The notes under the pieces are model-generated. The model did not search any database and was not told the DNA's origin. It was given only the letters and a program-made list of their open reading frames with translations. DNA of 31,536 bases from CAXBCP01 sp963974055 (GTDB lineage: Bacteria; Pseudomonadota; Alphaproteobacteria; MPNO01; UBA830). Both the position numbers and the translations under genes were made by a program. Location: positions 1-31,536 of the forward strand of contig CAXBCP010000045.1 in NCBI GenBank assembly GCA_963974055.1, read 5' to 3'. Each line of letters starts with the position of its first letter. Within the stretch, counting starts at the first letter, position 1. Below, piece after piece: positions 7,306 through 16,647 of this stretch.

Positions 7306-8139
7306 ATGCCGCATGCAACGGCCACGGACGGCGTGAAGCTGTACTACGAAGAAACCGGCGACGGGCCGCCGATCCTGTTCATCCACGAATTCGCCGGCGA
7401 CTGGCGTGCCTGGGAGCCGCAGGTCAGCCATTTCAGCCGGCGGCGGCGCTGCATCGTCTATTCGGCCCGGGGCTATCCGGGATCGGACGTCCCCGAATCC
7501 ATCGAAAGCTATTCCCAGGACATCGCCCGCGCCGACGCGCTGGCCGTGCTCGACCATCTCGGCATCGACAAGGCCCATATCGTCGGGCTGTCCATGGGCG
7601 GCTTCGCGACCCTGCATTTCGGCATGGCCTATCCGGACCGCGCGCTGTCGCTGACCGTGTGCGGCTGCGGCTACGGCGCCGAGCCCCATACCCGCGAGGA
7701 ATTCCGCAACCTGTCCCTCGCGGTCGCCGACAGTTTCGAACAACGCGGCGCGGCGGATTTCGCCGAGGAATACGTCACCGTGCCGGGACGCCTGACGTTC
7801 CGCGACAAGGACCCGAGGGGCTGGGCGGGATTCGTTTCCCGGCTCGCCGAGCATTCCGATATCGGCTCGGCGCTGACCCAGCGCGGCGTCCAGGCGTCGC
7901 GGCCGGGCCTGTGGGACCTGGAAGACCGTATTCGCGCCATCCCGGTGCCGACGATGATCGTCACCGGCGACGACGACCAGCGCTGCCTGGCGCCGGGCCT
8001 GTTCATGAAGGACCTGATCGACCGGTCGCGCCTGTTCGTGCTGCCCCATACGGGCCATGTGCTGAACCTCGAAGAACCGGAACTGTTCAATACGGTTCTC
8101 GACGAATTCCTGTGCAACGTCGAAGCGGGCAAAGCCTGA
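7306..8139 (+). CDS. Alpha/beta hydrolase
   Basis: The 277-aa protein has the alpha/beta-hydrolase fold: oxyanion segment FIHEFAG (25-31), nucleophile Ser96 in GLSMGG, an acidic segment TGDDDQ in the region of the catalytic Asp, and a C-terminal HTGHVLNLEEP carrying the catalytic His. It resembles the 3-oxoadipate enol-lactonase/epoxide-hydrolase-like branch, but the substrate cannot be read from the sequence. GGGAGG lies about 8 nt before the ATG. It is divergent from galE and is followed by a stable hairpin. Proximity to the acyl-CoA cluster could mean ester or lactone hydrolysis in that pathway, which is speculation. Confidence 0.85.
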   Translation: MPHATATDGVKLYYEETGDGPPILFIHEFAGDWRAWEPQVSHFSRRRRCIVYSARGYPGSDVPESIESYSQDIARADALAVLDHLGIDKAHIVGLSMGGFATLHFGMAYPDRALSLTVCGCGYGAEPHTREEFRNLSLAVADSFEQRGAADFAEEYVTVPGRLTFRDKDPRGWAGFVSRLAEHSDIGSALTQRGVQASRPGLWDLEDRIRAIPVPTMIVTGDDDQRCLAPGLFMKDLIDRSRLFVLPHTGHVLNLEEPELFNTVLDEFLCNVEAGKA

Positions 8140-8154
8140 AGACCGGAATCAGGC

Positions 8155-8189
8155 CGAAAAAATGCCGGAATCCGAGCAGGATTCCGGCA
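8155..8189 (-). terminator. Hairpin with 11-bp stem and T-run on the minus strand
   Basis: TGCCGGAATCC (8163-8173) and GGATTCCGGCA (8179-8189) form a perfect 11-bp stem with a 5-nt loop. Read on the minus strand the hairpin is followed directly by six T residues. It therefore looks like an intrinsic terminator for minus-strand transcription coming from the acyl-CoA ligase. It also lies 23 nt after the hydrolase stop on the plus strand, where no T-run follows, so it may slow or protect that transcript as well. Confidence 0.65.
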
Positions 8190-8485
8190 AGTCACACAGG
8201 GAGGCTCACATTCGGCGCTGCCGTTGTCCCGGGCGGGGAGACGGTCGGCAGAATGCGGCTGCGAAACGACGGGCTTGCCTTCGGGGCGAGGCGCTGAGCG
8301 GCGGTCAGACGGGGTGAATGCCCACCGGTTCAGGGAACCGGGCTGCTTTGCACAGACCGGTATGTTTGGCGCGCATCGCGGAAGGGTCGCCGGGTGTCGT
8401 TCGCAGGGTGAAAATGCAGCCGCGACCTGACGCCGATATGACAACCGGATGATGAATTTATGACTCCCGTTTCCGAGCCTGCGCG
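8190..8485. other. 296-bp stretch with no convincing gene
   Basis: This gap lies between the hairpin after the hydrolase and the end of the ligase gene. Both strands have open frames, but none shows a family motif or a good start. It contains a 7-bp hairpin CCGGTTC-AGG-GAACCGG near 8325-8341. I looked for cobalamin riboswitch elements because of the B12 genes nearby and found only a weak resemblance to the B12 box around 8233-8250, with no supporting conserved segments. It may be an unannotated RNA, a decayed gene or a long 3' UTR. Confidence 0.45.
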
Positions 8486-10111
<1,626 letters not shown>

Positions 10112-10203
10112 ATTGCAGCCTCCCTTTGATTGTCCGTTCTTAAGCGGTTAAACCGAGCCTATCGCCGGGGACGGCGCATGACAATTAAATGAAAGGGATG
10201 GAC

Positions 10204-10992
10204 GTGGCATACGAAACCCTGTCCTTCGATGTAGCCGACGGCGTCGCCCGGCTGGCGCTGAACCGCCCCGACGCCGCGAATGCGTTCAACCCCGAACTGT
10301 GCCGCGACCTGTTCGATGCCGCGATCGCCTGCGACGAGCGCGCCGATATCCGGGCCGTGCTGCTGACCGGCGAAGGATCGATGTTTTCCGCCGGCGGCGA
10401 CCTGAAATATTTCGAATCCCGGGGCGACGGGCTGGGCGCGGCGCTGAAGGAAATCACGGGCCTGCTGCATGCCGCCATTTCCCGCCTGGCGCATATGGAC
10501 GCCCCGGTGGTGGGCGCGATCAACGGCATGGCGGCCGGCGCCGGGTTCAGCCTGGCCGCCGCCTGCGACTACGCCATCGCCGGGCAGTCGACGCGGTTCA
10601 CGCTGGCCTATACCGCCGCCGGGCTGTCGCCGGACGGATCGTCCACCTGGTTCCTGCCGCGCCTGATCGGCCTGCGCCGGGCGCGCGAACTGATGCTGAC
10701 CAACCGGATGCTGAGCGCCGACGAAGCACGCGACATGGACATCATCGACCGGGTGGTCGCCGACGATGCATTGCAGGACGAAGCCATGGCCCAGGCGAAA
10801 GCCTTCGCCGCCGGGCCGACCCTGGCCTATGGCGCGACCAAGCGCCTGCTGCAGGAGACCTGGACCAGCGGGCTCGGCACCCAGATGGACCGCGAAACCC
10901 GCTCGATCAGCGATCTTTCCCGCACGGCGGATGCGCGCGAGGGGATCGATGCGTTCCTGAACAAGCGCAAGCCGGCTTTCAAAGGAGAATAG
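10204..10992 (+). CDS. Enoyl-CoA hydratase/isomerase (crotonase fold), PaaG-like
   Basis: The product is 262 aa from GTG 10204, where AAGG at 10193-10196 gives a 7-nt spacing; in-frame ATGs at 10189 and 10198 have no usable ribosome site. The crotonase oxyanion segments SAGGD (62-66) and NGMAAGAG (107-114) are present. The segment LSPDGSSTWFLPRL (141-154) keeps the Asp of PaaG-type isomerases (Asp144) and lacks the pair of Glu typical of classical hydratases. This favours a double-bond isomerase or PaaG-like role acting on the enoyl-CoA made by the downstream genes. The SDR gene follows after 1 nt. Confidence 0.85.
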   Translation: MAYETLSFDVADGVARLALNRPDAANAFNPELCRDLFDAAIACDERADIRAVLLTGEGSMFSAGGDLKYFESRGDGLGAALKEITGLLHAAISRLAHMDAPVVGAINGMAAGAGFSLAAACDYAIAGQSTRFTLAYTAAGLSPDGSSTWFLPRLIGLRRARELMLTNRMLSADEARDMDIIDRVVADDALQDEAMAQAKAFAAGPTLAYGATKRLLQETWTSGLGTQMDRETRSISDLSRTADAREGIDAFLNKRKPAFKGE

Positions 10993-10993
10993 G

Positions 10994-11755
10994 ATGGGCG
11001 GCGACATCTTTTCCCTGAACGGCCAGGTCGCGCTCGTCACCGGCGCGTCGTCCGGGCTCGGGCGCGCCTTTGCGGGCTATCTTGCGGACGCGGGCGCGCA
11101 GGTGGTGCTCGGGGCGCGGCGCGCCGATAAATGCGCCGAAGCGGCGGCGGAGATCGGCGACAGCGCAATGGCGGTCGCGCTCGACGTCACCGATGCGGAC
11201 AGTATCGAAGCGGCGCTCGACGCGGCCGAAAAGGCTTTCGGGCCGGTCAAGCTGCTGATCAACAATGCCGGCACCGTCACCAACCGGGCGCTTGTCGATA
11301 CGCCGCCCGAAGAATGGCAACAGGTGATCGACACCAACCTGACCGGCTGTTTCCTGATGACCCGGGCGGTGGCGAAACGCATGATCGCCGCGGAAAACGG
11401 CGGGCGCATCGTCAATATCTCGTCCATGCTCGGCCGCACGCCAACGGCGCAGGTCCATGCCTATTCGGCATCGAAAGCCGGCATCGACCAGCTGACGCGC
11501 ACGGCGGCGCTGGAACTGGCGCGCCACGGCATTTCGGTGAACGCCATCGCGCCCGGCTATATCCGGACCGACCTGAACACCGATTTTCTGGACGGCCCGG
11601 CCGGCGAACGGATTGTGAAACGCGTGGCCCAGCGCCGGTTCGGCCGGCTTGCCGATCTTGAAGGCGTGTTGCTGTTGCTGACTTCGCCCGCAGGCGCTTA
11701 TATGACGGGAGAGATCGTCACCATTGACGGCGGCCTGAGCCTGAGCGGCATGTAA
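10994..11755 (+). CDS. SDR-family oxidoreductase
   Basis: A classical short-chain dehydrogenase of 253 aa, with the nucleotide-binding TGASSGLG (16-23), NNAG (90-93) and the catalytic triad Ser144, Tyr157, Lys161. The Arg residues after the second beta strand (ARR, 41-43) suggest NADP(H). It starts 1 nt after the crotonase stop with AGGAG just upstream. In this operon it most likely oxidises a 3-hydroxyacyl-CoA or hydroxyacyl intermediate, the role proposed for LvaD in the P. putida levulinate pathway. The substrate is inferred from context only. Confidence 0.85.
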   Translation: MGGDIFSLNGQVALVTGASSGLGRAFAGYLADAGAQVVLGARRADKCAEAAAEIGDSAMAVALDVTDADSIEAALDAAEKAFGPVKLLINNAGTVTNRALVDTPPEEWQQVIDTNLTGCFLMTRAVAKRMIAAENGGRIVNISSMLGRTPTAQVHAYSASKAGIDQLTRTAALELARHGISVNAIAPGYIRTDLNTDFLDGPAGERIVKRVAQRRFGRLADLEGVLLLLTSPAGAYMTGEIVTIDGGLSLSGM

Positions 11756-11763
11756 GGAACAGC

Positions 11764-12960
11764 ATGGATTTCGCCCTTCCCCCGGAGATCGAGGATTACC
11801 GCAGCCGCATTCGCGTCTTCGTGGAAACCCATATCATGCCGCTCGAAGCCGACCGGGCGAATTACGACGACCACGAAAACATCCGCCCCGACCTGCTCGA
11901 CGACATTCGCACCAGGGTAAAGGACGCGGGCCTGTGGGCGCTGCAGATGCCGAAGGACCGCGGCGGCCAGGGCCTGAACGTTGCCGGCATCACGCCCTGC
12001 TACGAGGAAATGAACCGGTCCATCTTCGGGCCGGTCTGTTTCAACTGCGCCGCCCCCGACGACGGCAACATGACCGTGCTGAACAAGGTCGGCACCGACG
12101 CCCAGAAGGAACGCTGGCTGCAGCCGATTATCGACGGACAGGTCCGGTCGGCCTTCGCGATGACCGAACCGGCGCCGGGATCGGGGTCCGATCCGTCAGC
12201 CATGCTGACCACGGCGACCAGGAAAGGCGACACCTGGGTGGTCAATGGCCGCAAATGGTTCATCACCGGCGCCGGGGCGGCGCAGCATTTCATCCTGATC
12301 GCGCGCACGTCGGACGACACGCGCAAGGGGCTGTCCGCGTTCCTGTTCGATGCCGGCCAGCCGGGATGGGAAATTGTCCGCCGCATCCCGATCATGGGGC
12401 CGGAAGAACACGGCGGACATTGCGAGATCGTCTTCGACGGGCTGGAAATTCCCGACGAGAACCGCCTGATGGAAGTCGGCGACGGGCTGAAGCTGACCCA
12501 GATCCGGCTCGGCACCGCGCGGCTGACCCACTGCATGCGCTGGACCGGCATGGCCAAGCGCGCGCTGGAGGAGACGTTCGATTACGTGCGCGCGCGCGAG
12601 GCGTTCGGCGAGACCCTGGCCGATCACGAAGGCGTGCAGTGGCTGCTCGGCGAAGCGGCCATGCAGATCGAGATCGGCCGCCTGCTGACCATGCGCGCAG
12701 CGGCCAAGCTGGATACCGGGGACTTTGCGCGGAAAGAGGTCTCCATGGCCAAGGTCATGGTGTCGGAAACCCTGCACAAGGCCATCGATACCGCGATCCA
12801 GCTGCGCGGCGCGCGGGGCTATTCCAAGGACACGCCGCTGGAATGGATGTACCGTTATGCCCGCCAGGCGCGGCTGGTGGACGGATCGTCCGAAACCCAC
12901 AAGATGGTGCTGTCGCGCTACCTGCTGAGCGATGGCCTGGATTTCTGGAGCTGGGACTGA
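11764..12960 (+). CDS. Acyl-CoA dehydrogenase, ACAD10/11-like (LvaC-like)
   Basis: The 398-aa flavoprotein has the ACAD substrate/FAD motifs FAMTEPAPGSGSDPSA and WVVNGRKWFITGA. Near the C-terminus the segment GYSKDTPLEWMYRYAR is followed by LVDGSSETH. The position of the usual catalytic Glu (YEGT in medium-chain enzymes) is an Asp here, Asp373, as I recall for human ACAD11 (ADGPDEVH). In this subfamily the enzyme removes phosphate from a 4-phosphoacyl-CoA to give an enoyl-CoA. The kinase gene begins 1 nt after the stop, and the kinase and dehydrogenase are fused in ACAD10/11, which supports a shared substrate. Confidence 0.88.
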   Translation: MDFALPPEIEDYRSRIRVFVETHIMPLEADRANYDDHENIRPDLLDDIRTRVKDAGLWALQMPKDRGGQGLNVAGITPCYEEMNRSIFGPVCFNCAAPDDGNMTVLNKVGTDAQKERWLQPIIDGQVRSAFAMTEPAPGSGSDPSAMLTTATRKGDTWVVNGRKWFITGAGAAQHFILIARTSDDTRKGLSAFLFDAGQPGWEIVRRIPIMGPEEHGGHCEIVFDGLEIPDENRLMEVGDGLKLTQIRLGTARLTHCMRWTGMAKRALEETFDYVRAREAFGETLADHEGVQWLLGEAAMQIEIGRLLTMRAAAKLDTGDFARKEVSMAKVMVSETLHKAIDTAIQLRGARGYSKDTPLEWMYRYARQARLVDGSSETHKMVLSRYLLSDGLDFWSWD

Positions 12961-12961
12961 G

Positions 12962-13945
12962 ATGCCGCTGATTCCGTTCATTCGTGATGCGGCCGGCGCC
13001 GAAAGCGTCGCCGTCGAGGACGGCAACCTGCTGATCGGCGGCGCCATCCAGGAAAACCGGGCCCTGACCGTCGCCATTCGGGGCGGCGATTTCGCGGGGA
13101 CCCACGAAATGGTGCTGCGGGCGGAAGCGGCGGCGACGATCGCCGAAAGCCGGCCGCTGGACCAGCAATTCGCCCTGCTGAAGGTCGCGGAAGCAGCGGG
13201 CGTCACGGTGCCGCGGGCGTTCTGGTATTGCGGCGATGCGTCGGTGGCGGGAAAACCGTTTTACCTGATGCAGCGCATCGGCGGCGAAGCGCTCGGTATC
13301 CGCATCACCCGGCACGGCGCGCAACCGGACCTGGCGGCCGCCCTCGGGGAAGAACTTTCCCGGATACATTCCATCCGGCCGCCGCAGCCGGGGCTCGACT
13401 TTCTCGAAGGAATCGACGCCTCGCCGGCGCTCGACGCGATCGCCAAGTACCGTGCCTATCTGGATGAAATGCCGGAACCGCACCCGGTGCTGGAATGGAC
13501 CCTGCGCTGGCTGGAAAACAACGCCCCGCCCGCCGGCGAGACCGTGCTGTGCCACCGGGATTTCCGCACCGGCAACTACATGGTCGACGAGGGCGAGCTG
13601 ACCGGCGTTCTCGACTGGGAATTTGCGGGCTGGGGCGATCCGCACGAAGATATCGCCTGGTTCTGCGCCCGGTGCTGGCGGTTTTCCGCGCCCAAACGCG
13701 ATGCCGGCGGCATTGCCGACCGGAAGACGTTTTACAACGCCTACGAACGCGCCTCGGGCCGCACCCTGGACCTCGAACAGATCGCCTATTGGGAAGCCAT
13801 GGCCCATGTCCGCTGGGCCGTGATTGCGCTGCAGCAGGCGATGCGGCACCGCTCGGGGAGCGAGCGCAGCCTGGAACTGGCCCTGATCGGGCGGCGCCTC
13901 GCGGAACTCGAATACGAATGCCTTCGCCTGACGGGAGCCCTCTGA
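12962..13945 (+). CDS. APH-fold kinase, putative 4-hydroxyacyl-CoA kinase (LvaA-like)
   Basis: This 327-aa protein has the aminoglycoside-phosphotransferase fold. The catalytic loop HRDFRTGN (198-205) has Asp200 and Asn205, and VLDWEFAGWGDP (216-227) holds the metal-binding Asp218. Despite the fold name, members beside ACAD10/11-like dehydrogenases phosphorylate the hydroxyl of hydroxyacyl-CoAs; LvaA of P. putida is the example I have in mind. The ATG at 12962 follows the ACAD stop by 1 nt. The stop overlaps the next start by one base (TGATG), so coupling with the DUF6285-like gene is tight. An antibiotic-resistance role is very unlikely. Confidence 0.85.
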   Translation: MPLIPFIRDAAGAESVAVEDGNLLIGGAIQENRALTVAIRGGDFAGTHEMVLRAEAAATIAESRPLDQQFALLKVAEAAGVTVPRAFWYCGDASVAGKPFYLMQRIGGEALGIRITRHGAQPDLAAALGEELSRIHSIRPPQPGLDFLEGIDASPALDAIAKYRAYLDEMPEPHPVLEWTLRWLENNAPPAGETVLCHRDFRTGNYMVDEGELTGVLDWEFAGWGDPHEDIAWFCARCWRFSAPKRDAGGIADRKTFYNAYERASGRTLDLEQIAYWEAMAHVRWAVIALQQAMRHRSGSERSLELALIGRRLAELEYECLRLTGAL

Positions 13946-14322
13946 TGCGCAACCGCCCCGACGCCTTCGAACTGCTGCACATCGCCGAACAGACGCTGGG
14001 GAGCGACGTCGCACCCGACATGTCGAACCGCCAGCGTTACAACGTGGCGCTGATCATGTCGGCCATGGGGATCGCCCGGCGCGAACTGGCGGGCGGGCTG
14101 TGCGCCTGGCCGCGGGAACTGGACGCCCTGAAAGCCCTGTACGGCGCGGAACGCCGCGAGGCGGACGACGAGGCTCTGCGCCATCTGAACCGGCGCTTTG
14201 CCGCGGATCTGCGCGCGGGCGTCTATGACGAGAACGGCAAGGGCCGGAAGGCCGCGCTCGAACTGATGCGCGAAGACGTCCTGGCCCGGCTGGCGGAGGA
14301 CAACCCGCGCTACGAAAAATAG
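13945..14322 (+). CDS. DUF6285-like small protein (LvaB-like)
   Basis: The 125-aa soluble, mostly helical protein starts with RPDAFELLHIAEQTL and contains RYNVALIMSAMGIARREL. This pattern is recurrent in small proteins encoded directly after APH-like kinases and ACADs, which I recall as DUF6285. In P. putida the equivalent LvaB is needed for full kinase activity of LvaA, so a kinase partner role is the likely one. Its ATG shares one base with the kinase stop. The C-terminal segment PRYEK ends the operon before a hairpin. No enzyme motif is visible. Confidence 0.75.
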   Translation: MRNRPDAFELLHIAEQTLGSDVAPDMSNRQRYNVALIMSAMGIARRELAGGLCAWPRELDALKALYGAERREADDEALRHLNRRFAADLRAGVYDENGKGRKAALELMREDVLARLAEDNPRYEK

Positions 14323-14343
14323 CTTTCGCCAACGGAATCCCCG

Positions 14344-14366
14344 CCGGTCCAACGTGCACGGACCGG
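14344..14366 (+). terminator. Hairpin after the hydroxyacyl-CoA operon
   Basis: CCGGTCC (14344-14350) and GGACCGG (14360-14366) form a perfect 7-bp stem with a 9-nt loop, 21 nt after the last stop of the operon. Only an AT-rich tract (TATGGTATATTTTA) follows, not a clean T-run, so termination would be weak. The same AT-rich tract contains a possible -10 (TATATT) for the redoxin gene downstream. Confidence 0.4.
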
Positions 14367-14411
14367 TATGGTATATTTTATGCCGACAACGCCAGTCCCC
14401 GGAGGACCGAC

Positions 14412-15032
14412 ATGAAACGCCTTTCCCTGCTTTCGCTTGCCGCCGCGGCGGCCCTGTTCGTTGGCCAGCCGCTTGCCGCGTTCGCAACCCCCGATATCGG
14501 CAAACCGGCACCGTCCTTTACCGGCACCGACAGCCGCGGCAAGACGATTGCCCTGGACGATCTCCGCGGCAAAACGGTGGTACTGGAATGGACAAACCAC
14601 GATTGCCCCTATGTGCGGAAACATTACAGCGCCGGCAACATGCAGACTCTGCAACGCGAAGCCGCGAAGGACGGTGTCGTCTGGCTGCAGGTCATATCGT
14701 CCGCGCCCGGCCTGGAAGGCCATCTCTCCGGCGACGCAGCGGAAGCCCTGAACAACGACCGCAAGGCTGTCCCGGCCGGCATCGTGCTCGACCCGAAGGG
14801 CGAGATCGGACGCCGGTACGCGGCGCGCCATACGCCGACCATGGCGGTCATCGACCCCAGGGGAACCCTCGCCTATTACGGGGCCATCGACGATAATTCG
14901 AACTGGCACCCGGATTCGATCAGGGGCGCGAAGAACCATGTGCGCGCCGCCCTCGCCGACCTGAAAGCCGGCCGCGCCGTCAGCGTCGCCAAAACCCGCG
15001 CTTATGGCTGCAGCGTCAAATACATGAACTAG
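14412..15032 (+). CDS. Secreted thioredoxin-like/redoxin protein
   Basis: The 206-aa protein has a Sec signal peptide (about 1-25, cleavage near AFA) and a redoxin/AhpC-TSA type fold starting at GKPAPSFTGTD (30-40). The single active-site Cys65 lies in NHDCPYV instead of a CxxC pair, and a second Cys200 lies in the conserved-looking C-terminal YGCSVKY. This arrangement fits a peroxiredoxin-like or thiol-redox protein of the periplasm rather than a classical TlpA. The start ATG has GGAGG 7 nt upstream. RidA follows after 16 bp and is probably co-transcribed. The substrate is unknown. Confidence 0.8.
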   Translation: MKRLSLLSLAAAAALFVGQPLAAFATPDIGKPAPSFTGTDSRGKTIALDDLRGKTVVLEWTNHDCPYVRKHYSAGNMQTLQREAAKDGVVWLQVISSAPGLEGHLSGDAAEALNNDRKAVPAGIVLDPKGEIGRRYAARHTPTMAVIDPRGTLAYYGAIDDNSNWHPDSIRGAKNHVRAALADLKAGRAVSVAKTRAYGCSVKYMN

Positions 15033-15048
15033 GAACGGAGATACCCCG

Positions 15049-15435
15049 ATGACGCGGCGCAAAAGCATCCATATCGACGGGTTCGCCCACACGAACCCGA
15101 TCCCCAATGCGTCGATGATCGGCAATTTGCTGGTATCCGGCGTGATCATGGGCCGCGATACCCGCGCCGATACCGTGCCCGACCGGATCGAGGAACAATG
15201 CGCGATCATGTTTCGCCATGTCCGGGACATCGTCGCGGCGGCGGGCGGAACCACCGACGATATCGTCAAGATGACCGTGTGGCTGAAAGACGCGGCCGAC
15301 CGGCGGGCCCTGAACGCCGAATGGACCGCCATGTTTCCGGACCCCGAAAGCCGCCCGGCGCGCCATGCGCTCTCCCTCGATTCCGAGGCGCCGGTGCTGA
15401 TCCAGTGCGATATCATGGCCGTTATCGGCGACTGA
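15049..15435 (+). CDS. RidA family protein (Rid/YER057c/UK114)
   Basis: Members of this family deaminate reactive enamine/imine intermediates from PLP enzymes; others work in specific catabolic routes. The 128-aa product aligns well with the family: it has DIVKMTVWLKD (71-81) and RPARHAL (102-108). Its Arg105 falls at the position of the substrate-carboxylate-binding Arg105 of E. coli RidA. The start has GGAG about 8 nt upstream. Because the Arg is kept, imine deaminase activity is possible, but subfamily assignment needs alignment. Confidence 0.88.
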   Translation: MTRRKSIHIDGFAHTNPIPNASMIGNLLVSGVIMGRDTRADTVPDRIEEQCAIMFRHVRDIVAAAGGTTDDIVKMTVWLKDAADRRALNAEWTAMFPDPESRPARHALSLDSEAPVLIQCDIMAVIGD

Positions 15436-15524
15436 TCCCGGTTCCCGGCGCGCCGGGCGCACATACGCCCCTGCAACGAATTAAAAAAACCGATTCCGCC
15501 GCCGGCGATACGGCTTGCCGTTAC

Positions 15525-15574
15525 ATAAATTAGCCTATGCTAATATTTTTAGCCGTGCTTTATATAATTAGCCC
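15525..15574 (+). promoter_or_regulatory. MntR-like operator and promoter before the metal ABC importer
   Basis: ATTAGC-CTAT-GCTAAT at 15529-15544 is a perfect inverted repeat with a 4-nt spacer. It matches the plan of the E. coli MntR box (ATAGC, four bases, GCTAT), with A/T-rich flanks. A second, imperfect copy follows at 15549-15561 (TTTAGC, CGT, GCTTT) and a further half-site ATTAGC at 15567-15572. A -10 candidate TATAAT is at 15563-15568, between them. The layout suggests repression of the importer by a DtxR-family manganese regulator. The repeats are seen; the regulator is inferred and not encoded as a separate gene in this window. Confidence 0.6.
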
Positions 15575-15648
15575 TTGCGATATTGGGTGCGGACGGTAAA
15601 GTCGGCGGGACTGTGGGAAACAACATCGCAGCATAATCGGTGGGACGG

Positions 15649-16647
15649 ATGGCGACAGGGCCAGGGATAACAACAGGGATAACAAAACGGCGGATGGGCC
15701 GGCGGCTCGCGATCGCCGCAGCGGTCCTGTGTGCGGCGCTGGCGGCCATGCCCGCCCATGCGCGCAAGAACGTCGTTGCAACGATTGCCCAGATCGGCGA
15801 GCCGCTTGCCGTCATCGCCGCGGGCCGGGCGAATATCGTCACCCTGATGGGCGAAGGGATCGACCCGCATCTTTACCGCCTGACCCGGTCCGACGTCGCC
15901 AAAATCAACCGCGCCGATCTCATCCTCTATAACGGGCTGCATCTTGAAGCGCAGATGATCGACATGCTCGACCGCTTCGCCGCGCGCAAGCCCGTGGTCG
16001 CGGTTGCCGATACGCTGACCGCGAACAACCTGCTGCCCTGGGACGGCCGGACCCACGATCCGCATGTCTGGATGGACCCCGGCCTGTGGGCCCTGGCGCT
16101 TGGCTCGGCGGTCGATGCACTGGCGGCGCTGGATCCGCCCAATGGCGCTTTTTACCGCGCCAATGCCGACGCCTATTTCAAAAAACTGTCGGCGCTGAAC
16201 ACCGCCGCCCGGGCCGCCATCGCCACGATCCCGCCCCGCGCCCGCGCGCTGGTGACGGCCCATGACGCGTTCGGCTATTTCGGGCGCGCCTACAATATCG
16301 ACGTGCTCGCCATCCAGGGCGTCAGCACGGAAAGCGAGGCCGGCATCCGCAAGATCGAAATGCTCGTCGATACGCTGGTCCGCCGGAAAATTTCGGCCGT
16401 GTTTATCGAAACCACGATATCCGAACGCAATGTCCGGGCGCTGATAGAGGGCGCTGCCGCGCGCGGTCACAAAGTCGCCATCGGCGGGGCGCTGTTCTCC
16501 GACGCGATGGGGGCCGGCGGCACCTATGCCGGGACCTATCTCGGCATGTTCGATCACAATGTGACCACCATGGTGCGCGCCCTCGGCGGCACCGCGCCGG
16601 CGAACGGCGTCGGCGGCCAGATGGCGCAAGCCGGAGAAAAGCCGTGA
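15649..16647 (+). CDS. troA: Metal ABC transporter substrate-binding protein, TroA/MntA/SitA-like
   Basis: This cluster A-I periplasmic protein delivers Mn2+ or Zn2+ to the importer. From ATG 15649 it has 332 aa; the signal peptide core is at about 20-37 ending AHA, and ATG 15694 is the alternative start. The metal ligands can be placed by TroA likeness: His74 (GIDPHLY), His139 (HDPHVW), His205 (TAHDAFGYF) and Asp285 (FSDAMG). Three His plus one Asp is the TroA/ZnuA type, whereas strictly Mn-specific PsaA/MntC have Glu at the third place. It lacks the His-rich loop of ZnuA. The MntR-like site upstream favours manganese. Its stop overlaps the ATPase start as GTGA. Confidence 0.88.
   Translation: MATGPGITTGITKRRMGRRLAIAAAVLCAALAAMPAHARKNVVATIAQIGEPLAVIAAGRANIVTLMGEGIDPHLYRLTRSDVAKINRADLILYNGLHLEAQMIDMLDRFAARKPVVAVADTLTANNLLPWDGRTHDPHVWMDPGLWALALGSAVDALAALDPPNGAFYRANADAYFKKLSALNTAARAAIATIPPRARALVTAHDAFGYFGRAYNIDVLAIQGVSTESEAGIRKIEMLVDTLVRRKISAVFIETTISERNVRALIEGAAARGHKVAIGGALFSDAMGAGGTYAGTYLGMFDHNVTTMVRALGGTAPANGVGGQMAQAGEKP

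Noticed and set aside
8225..8260. Possible cobalamin riboswitch B12 box
   Set aside because: Only GGGGAGAC-type similarity is present; the other conserved riboswitch segments are missing on both strands and no B12 gene follows directly.
6135..8297. 720-codon open frame on the plus strand across galE and the hydrolase
   Set aside because: It is antisense to galE and out of frame with the hydrolase, both clear genes. The translation is low-complexity Arg/Gly/Pro.
12962..13945. Aminoglycoside resistance kinase
   Set aside because: The fold is right, but the operon with ACAD and DUF6285-like genes points to hydroxyacyl-CoA phosphorylation.
15444..15457. CCCGGCGCGCCGGG palindrome after RidA as a terminator
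   Set aside because: It has no room for a loop and no T-run; in a high-GC genome a palindrome of this kind is weak evidence.
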